NCBI GenBank assembly: GCA_020002185.1
Contig: CM034534.1
Span: forward strand, 37,617,882 to 37,681,881
From: Paraescarpia echinospica
Lineage: Eukaryota; Annelida; Polychaeta; Sabellida; Siboglinidae
DNA: 64,000 nt
Direction of reading: 5' to 3'
Shown in pieces: positions 62,160 through 64,000 of this stretch. The notes beneath the pieces are model-generated. The model worked only from the letters and a program-made list of their open reading frames with translations, was not told where the DNA came from and did not search any database. Both the position numbers and the translations under genes were made by a program. The stretch's first letter is position 1, and the number at the start of each line of letters is the position of its first letter.

Positions 62160-64000
62160 TTTGTCAAAAGTTGTCCACCTCATTTTTAAGATGTGGAAAT
62201 CTGGTTTGTTACTAGCTTGCTATTTAATCAATCTTTAATTGATAAAACTTTGTTTTAAATGGACACATTCTTATTAAATAAGTAATGTCTACAATTCCCC
62301 TAAACCATAAAACAAAAAAATTATGAATAAACCATAAGAGTTAGCACATGTACACTATATATGAAATATTGTAGAAGTAGTGAATCTAGATGTAGTATTC
62401 TTATTCTGAATAGTCTTATAGGAACTTTGTTACATCATACATGACCCAATAATTTCACAAGCCTGACTTGAAAATTATCCTAGTTGTTGAAAACTTTTAA
62501 CCAGTCAGCAGGCAGTATGTGAGCGCGATACTTTTGATGTGGATCTTGCTTAAATCTTGTACTAATTTGCTTTAAGTATAACTGCACAAACATCTGGTTT
62601 CCCTGGAGTAACACCCTGAAGAATGCAGTCTGAGTGGCAGGTTATGTCACACCCAGTTCTTACTGGCCTCAGTGTGTGTAGTGTATGACTGTGTGCCCAG
62701 TGCTGCCCATGTGGGCATCAGCTAACATCTGCACTGTTGGTTCCCCCTCTAACTTTTCCTGGAATTGGCCAGGTCAGGGCAAAAGGCCAATCCGTAACTG
62801 CATTGCACAGTTGTTTGTGTGGCAATACTTGGCTAAGTTTTGTTTTTATACCACTTGCTTTATACCTGACATGTATTTTGGGCAAGGTTAGGCTCAGTTA
62901 TAATTATAATTGGTTTCTCGCAATTAAAAAATATCACTGCTTTCAATATTGTTGCTAGCTTCCCTGACTACATAATAGATGGCAGTTATTATTTTTGTCT
63001 GCTTCTCTGTAACTGACAGATTGTGTGATTCTGGAGTTTTCTCGACCTTTTATTATTATTGGTATTTAGAGAATTGTGCATAAAACGTGTTTATCTCCAT
63101 TCGAATGACAGTAAGAAACAAGAATGAAGTGTGAGCGTTTGTCATTGTGGGGATGAACACTGCTAAAGTGCAGCTAAACTATTGGGATGGAGTATCGATA
63201 TAAATGAGAGACAGTTGCCGTAAATAAATACCAGCTTCCTGTGCCCTCAATGTCACAGTAAGGTCGTGGTGACATAGCAGTGGGGTCGTTGGCATGGTCA
63301 TCTGACATATAAACAGTTGGTGGTGTACTCGGTCTGATTGCTGGCTGCAGCTATCTGTTTGTGTGTGCCAGCTAGAGTACATGTAGCTATCTTGTTGTAT
63401 TGTCATTTGTGCGGTGACAATCTTTTTACCATTAATCACCTTTTTAATATATATGTAAATTAATATTGCCATGCATAAGAAAATCAGCATATCCCTCCAT
63501 ATAAGAGAATTTTTTACAAACGAACATCTGTGTATGTTCATTTGCATTTATTTGTTATTGTGAATTATTCCAGTTGTGTACACTGATTCAGATACATATG
63601 TCTTCAATATAGGTTTGGGCAAGGATTTTTCAGTTAAATTGACCTATTTCAATTTGTACTTCAGCCCTTGCGATTATATGTATTGAAATGAAATTTGCAC
63701 TACTAAAAACGTCAATATGTTATGATAATACGAGTTCAGTAGACATCCAAAACAACCTTTGAATCAACGATCTACAGGCCATGGAAACATGCTGCCTGTT
63801 CTAAGATGTTGTGTTGTGTTGTTACTCTGGCGCTGATCGTAACACTGCACTCCGGTCAGGTCGAAAAATGAAGCGTAAATCATGCTTCTTCACAGGCGTC
63901 GTGCCGCGTCAATTTTAGTCATATTTAGTCAGAATAAAGTATATATTGATGAGGAATGGTAGTTTGACCGAACAATGATAAATACTCGTCCAAATGAAGA
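62160..64000. other. No gene recognised to the window end
   Basis: AT-rich sequence with scattered short frames and no motif, array or inverted repeat that I could establish. A 21-codon frame with a hydrophobic start lies at 63806-63868 but has no support. Confidence 0.5.

Noticed and set aside
63806..63868. 21-codon frame with signal-peptide-like start (MLCCVVTLALIVTLHSG)
   Set aside because: No acceptor-donor context or downstream exon in the window; too short to support.

Overview
The window is animal nuclear DNA, AT-rich and intron-rich, with two recognisable single-copy genes that I could assemble exon by exon, every junction keeping the reading frame. GLRX3 (monothiol glutaredoxin-3/PICOT) is on the minus strand: 9 coding exons, 3638-19009, 321 aa, complete. 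DCLRE1A (SNM1A DNA cross-link repair nuclease) is on the plus strand: 11 coding exons, 19357-49420, 824 aa, complete. They are arranged head to head with only 347 bp between the two start codons, so 19010-19356 should be a shared bidirectional promoter. It holds two CACGTG boxes and a cluster of matches to the CTCF core.

Gene structure, the Penelope-like, CR1/L2-like and hAT elements, and the absence of vertebrate-type repeats suggest a marine invertebrate. Three minisatellites here duplicate intron/exon junctions. From memory, not checked, junction-duplicating ('mirage') minisatellites were described in amphioxus, so a lancelet is my best guess. A mollusc, hemichordate or other invertebrate is not excluded.

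Layout. 1-3530: downstream of GLRX3, LINE scraps and one hairpin. 3638-19009: GLRX3, with introns holding a 3-kb 35-bp-unit array (4885-8712), a Penelope fragment, a nearly intact LINE reverse transcriptase (about 10690-12500), hAT MITEs, foldback MITEs and a tRNA-derived SINE. 19357-31354: DCLRE1A exon 1 and its 11.9-kb intron, filled by a LINE-derived composite repeat, an 1850-bp hAT-like element and a Penelope-like element with a 73-bp internal array. 31355-33540: exons 2-4 (UBZ4 finger, PCNA-interaction box). 33945-35560: an array of about 30 copies of the exon 5 splice acceptor. 35561-49420: exons 5-11 (metallo-beta-lactamase/beta-CASP nuclease) separated by transposon-laden introns. 49834-57520: a third composite repeat, split by a 3.7-kb DNA transposon with about 450-bp terminal inverted repeats, a 3-bp target duplication and an unrecognised, decayed multi-domain protein. 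57520-64000: a possible promoter near 60.0-60.4 kb and one splice-bounded candidate exon, with no recognisable gene.

The most unusual observation is that three separate exons in two neighbouring genes (GLRX3 exon 8, DCLRE1A exons 5 and 10) are each immediately preceded by a tandem array whose unit is the end of the intron plus the start of that exon. Each array is a ladder of decoy 3' splice sites. In the exon 5 array nearly every decoy, if used, meets an in-frame TAG built from the acceptor AG of the next unit. The second strong candidate for novelty is the TIR transposon at 51760-55458, whose insertion can be read precisely against an unoccupied paralogous copy of the target at about 22890-22920.
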